Assembly: GCA_029706075.1 (NCBI GenBank)
Contig: JAINUG010000261.1
Span: 243,807-307,806 of the forward strand
Length of the DNA: 64,000 nt
Source: Aldrovandia affinis
Taxonomy: Eukaryota > Chordata > Actinopteri > Notacanthiformes > Halosauridae
Reading direction: 5' to 3'
Part shown: one piece after another, positions 63,115 through 64,000 of the stretch
Layout: every line of letters starts with the position of its first letter
Numbering within the stretch: position 1 is the stretch's first letter
Position numbers and translations under genes: made by a program
The notes under the pieces: model-generated
Databases searched by the model: none
Told to the model about the DNA's origin: nothing
The model's input: the letters and a program-made list of their open reading frames with translations, nothing else

Positions 63115-64000
63115 TGGTGCAACAGAACAATGCATTTATTTCCCAGCAACCTCCACAGTCTTCCCGACAGTCCCAAGTGCACCGCCCTACACAGGGGCAT
63201 ACAAAAATGGTGCTAGGAGATACATATTTATATATTTATAGTCTTATATTGCTATTTATATATTTATAATTCTTCCATCCACATGTATTTAACAGTTTTT
63301 TACTTTTTTGCAGTAGTTTGCTTGGTACATTCATGTAGTTTTTCACAGGCAGAAAGAAGCAAAATCACATTAAAAAAGACCAAACTAAGCACTGTCCAGT
63401 CACATAAACAGACCAGACTAATCAATGTCCGATCGCTCCACAGGACTGCTCCGGGGGGGGGTCTTTTCACAATCACTATGACTGTAAATATTCTGCAAAA
63501 TTAAGAAAACTGAAGCAAATGTCTGCCCCAAAGGGAGACAAGTACTAATAGTGATACAAAATAAATTATACCAGCAACGTTAATTGTTTTCAAGTTAAAG
63601 TGCACAAGTGCCCAAGCCTCATTCTCCGCAGCGCACAGTGAGACAGACAATTACATCGTTCCTAGTCACAGACGGTGTGCAATGTGCCCAAACACAGCAG
63701 CTACGCAATCAGCCCTGTAATATCCACTGTCTCACCGTCTCCTCCCCTCACAACTAAAGAGTGGTCAGGAGAACACAGTGTGCTCATGATGTGACCGCAA
63801 TGCCGTGCCAACATCACAGTGACATTGTAAGAAGGTCAGGTGTTCACCCGGGAGAACAGTCCCTCGCCCCAGGATCATAAACCCTTTGAGGTCTCCGCTA
63901 TCTCCGTCATGAGTTGGAACCGTGTAGACATCTAGCAGATTAGATATTTTGCCTAATTTCCTGCTGCATTCTTTGTTTTAAACTGTGTGAATTTCACTCG
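63115..64000 (-). other. possible 3' UTR of a minus-strand gene beyond the right edge
   Basis: The minus strand has AATAAA at about 63137-63132 followed by CA-repeat intergenic DNA. The sequence to the right is non-repetitive and without long frames, as in a 3' UTR. The gene upstream of NDUFS5 in human is, as I recall, AKIRIN1 in the same orientation, which would place its 3' end here. No coding sequence is visible, so this is a guess. Confidence 0.25.

Overview
The window looks like vertebrate nuclear DNA, most likely from a teleost fish. It has sparse exons with GT-AG introns, very long CA/GT and GA microsatellites, minisatellites, tRNA-derived SINEs whose 3' tails resemble fish L2-type LINEs, a Tc1-like transposon, a hAT-type MITE and a PIF/Harbinger fragment. 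Nothing indicates bacterial, plasmid or viral DNA. The species cannot be named from this sequence.

Two protein-coding genes can be identified, both on the minus strand. NDUFS5 (a mitochondrial complex I subunit) lies at about 58.8-60.53 kb. It has a noncoding first exon, two coding exons that give a complete 104-residue protein, and a poly(A) signal. To its left, downstream in transcription, is the 5' end of MACF1, the giant actin-microtubule crosslinking plakin. Two alternative MACF1 N-terminal exons are visible: an MSSSDEE-type exon (47443-47210) that opens with a splice acceptor, and an MAGY-type exon (39979-39886) behind a GC-rich promoter-like region. A GC-rich, ATG-free candidate first exon with a good donor ends at 54512. 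As I recall, NDUFS5 also sits directly upstream of MACF1, in the same orientation, in human. No common actin-binding-domain exon of MACF1 was found, so positions 1 to about 39.8 kb are best read as one very large 5' intron that continues off the left edge.

The intron is built largely of repeats. SINE family 1 has a GTAGTGTAATGGTTAGGGAACTGG-type head. SINE family 3 has an Ala/Val-tRNA-like head and the same LINE-like tail. SINE family 2 has a GGCTGTCCGCCCCAGG core and a CCACTAAATTGGGAG end. They occur singly, nested, fused and in inverted pairs. An LTR-like sequence appears twice in inverted orientation at 21.8 and 29.1 kb. Minisatellites lie at 15.6-16.1, 22.25-22.7 and 36.4-36.7 kb. Two near-pure dinucleotide arrays of about 190 bp lie at 3.7 and 20.05 kb.

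Most notable points: (1) the MACF1 MSSSDEE exon carries one extra G in a G5 run, which breaks its reading frame; (2) a 218-bp TIR element full of telomere-like CCCTAACC motifs sits inside the Tc1 element, bounded by a perfect 9-bp duplication beside the transposase start; (3) a hydrophobic mini-exon at 13.3 kb has the same splice phase as both MACF1 first exons; (4) the NDUFS5 5' leader may hold a short upstream ORF. I did not find a convincing wholly new biological system. The unusual material is the alternative-promoter layout and the nested or inverted repeat structures.
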